15,683 nucleotides of DNA from SVTX01 sp964567085 (GTDB taxonomy: Bacteria; Bacillota; Clostridia; Oscillospirales; CAG-272): positions 1 to 15,683 of the forward strand of contig CAZMKU010000030.1 of assembly GCA_964567085.1 (NCBI GenBank), given 5' to 3'. This document shows positions 15,621-15,683 of the stretch, piece after piece. Made by a program: the position numbers and the translations under genes. The notes under the pieces are model-generated. The model was not told the origin of the DNA and made no database searches. It was given only the letters and a program-made list of their open reading frames with translations. The first letter of the stretch is position 1. The number at the start of each line of letters is the position of its first letter.

Positions 15621-15683
15621 ATGGCATTCAAGATTACTGATGATTGCATCGCTTGCGGCGCTTGCGCTGCTGAGTGTCCCGTT
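15621..15683 (+). CDS. 2[4Fe-4S] clostridial-type ferredoxin (partial, N-terminal 21 residues)
   Basis: A small cytoplasmic electron carrier of anaerobes, serving enzymes such as pyruvate:ferredoxin oxidoreductase and hydrogenases. Only the first 21 codons are in the window. They already contain a complete first cluster motif, Cys9-x2-Cys12-x2-Cys15-x3-Cys19 followed by Pro20, in the typical place near the N-terminus. GGAGGT lies 8 bases before the ATG. The full gene should be about 55-60 codons if it is the classical form; a larger ferredoxin-domain protein cannot be excluded from the visible part. It has its own promoter, separate from ricT. Confidence 0.88.
   Translation, partial: MAFKITDDCIACGACAAECPV

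Overview
The window looks like a chromosomal segment from an anaerobic Bacillota species, most likely a clostridial-class organism. The reasons are a GlgC/GlgD pair in the order glgB-glgC-glgD-glgA-glgP (the order of the Bacillus subtilis glycogen operon), the adjacent holB-ricT pair (also a Bacillota arrangement), and a clostridial-type 2[4Fe-4S] ferredoxin. Genus-level placement is not possible from what I can see. There is no sign of mobile elements, CRISPR arrays, rRNA or tRNA genes.

Minus strand, 12989 down to 1: a single long transcription unit for storage-glucan metabolism. A fully consensus promoter (12961-12989) drives glgB (branching), glgC and glgD (ADP-glucose pyrophosphorylase catalytic and GlgD-type subunits), glgA (glycogen synthase), glgP (phosphorylase), an intracellular GH13 hydrolase resembling neopullulanases, a 399-codon FolC-like protein that has lost its catalytic motifs, and pgi (cut by the window edge). 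Gaps between genes are 17-100 bp. Two carry notable structure: four CAAATA hexamers just before the glgC ribosome binding site, and a strong hairpin between glgD and glgA. Together the enzymes convert glucose-1-phosphate to branched glucan and back. PGI links the pool to glycolysis; phosphoglucomutase and a classical GlgX/pullulanase debranching enzyme are not in the window.

12901-13258: the only gap above 300 bp, a divergent regulatory region with two perfect TTGACA-17-TATAAT promoters, each with a TG extended -10, facing away from each other.

Plus strand, 13181 to the end: holB (DNA polymerase III delta-prime) and ricT (PSP1 family, with a long polar N-terminal extension), followed by a separately promoted ferredoxin gene that runs off the right edge.

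The most unusual item is the FolC-like gene at 1384-2583. It keeps the folylpolyglutamate synthase fold pattern end to end, but its P-loop lysine, the glycine-rich LEVGLGG segment, the ligase histidine segment and the DGAHNP segment are all altered. It is an intact pseudoenzyme candidate inside a glycogen operon.
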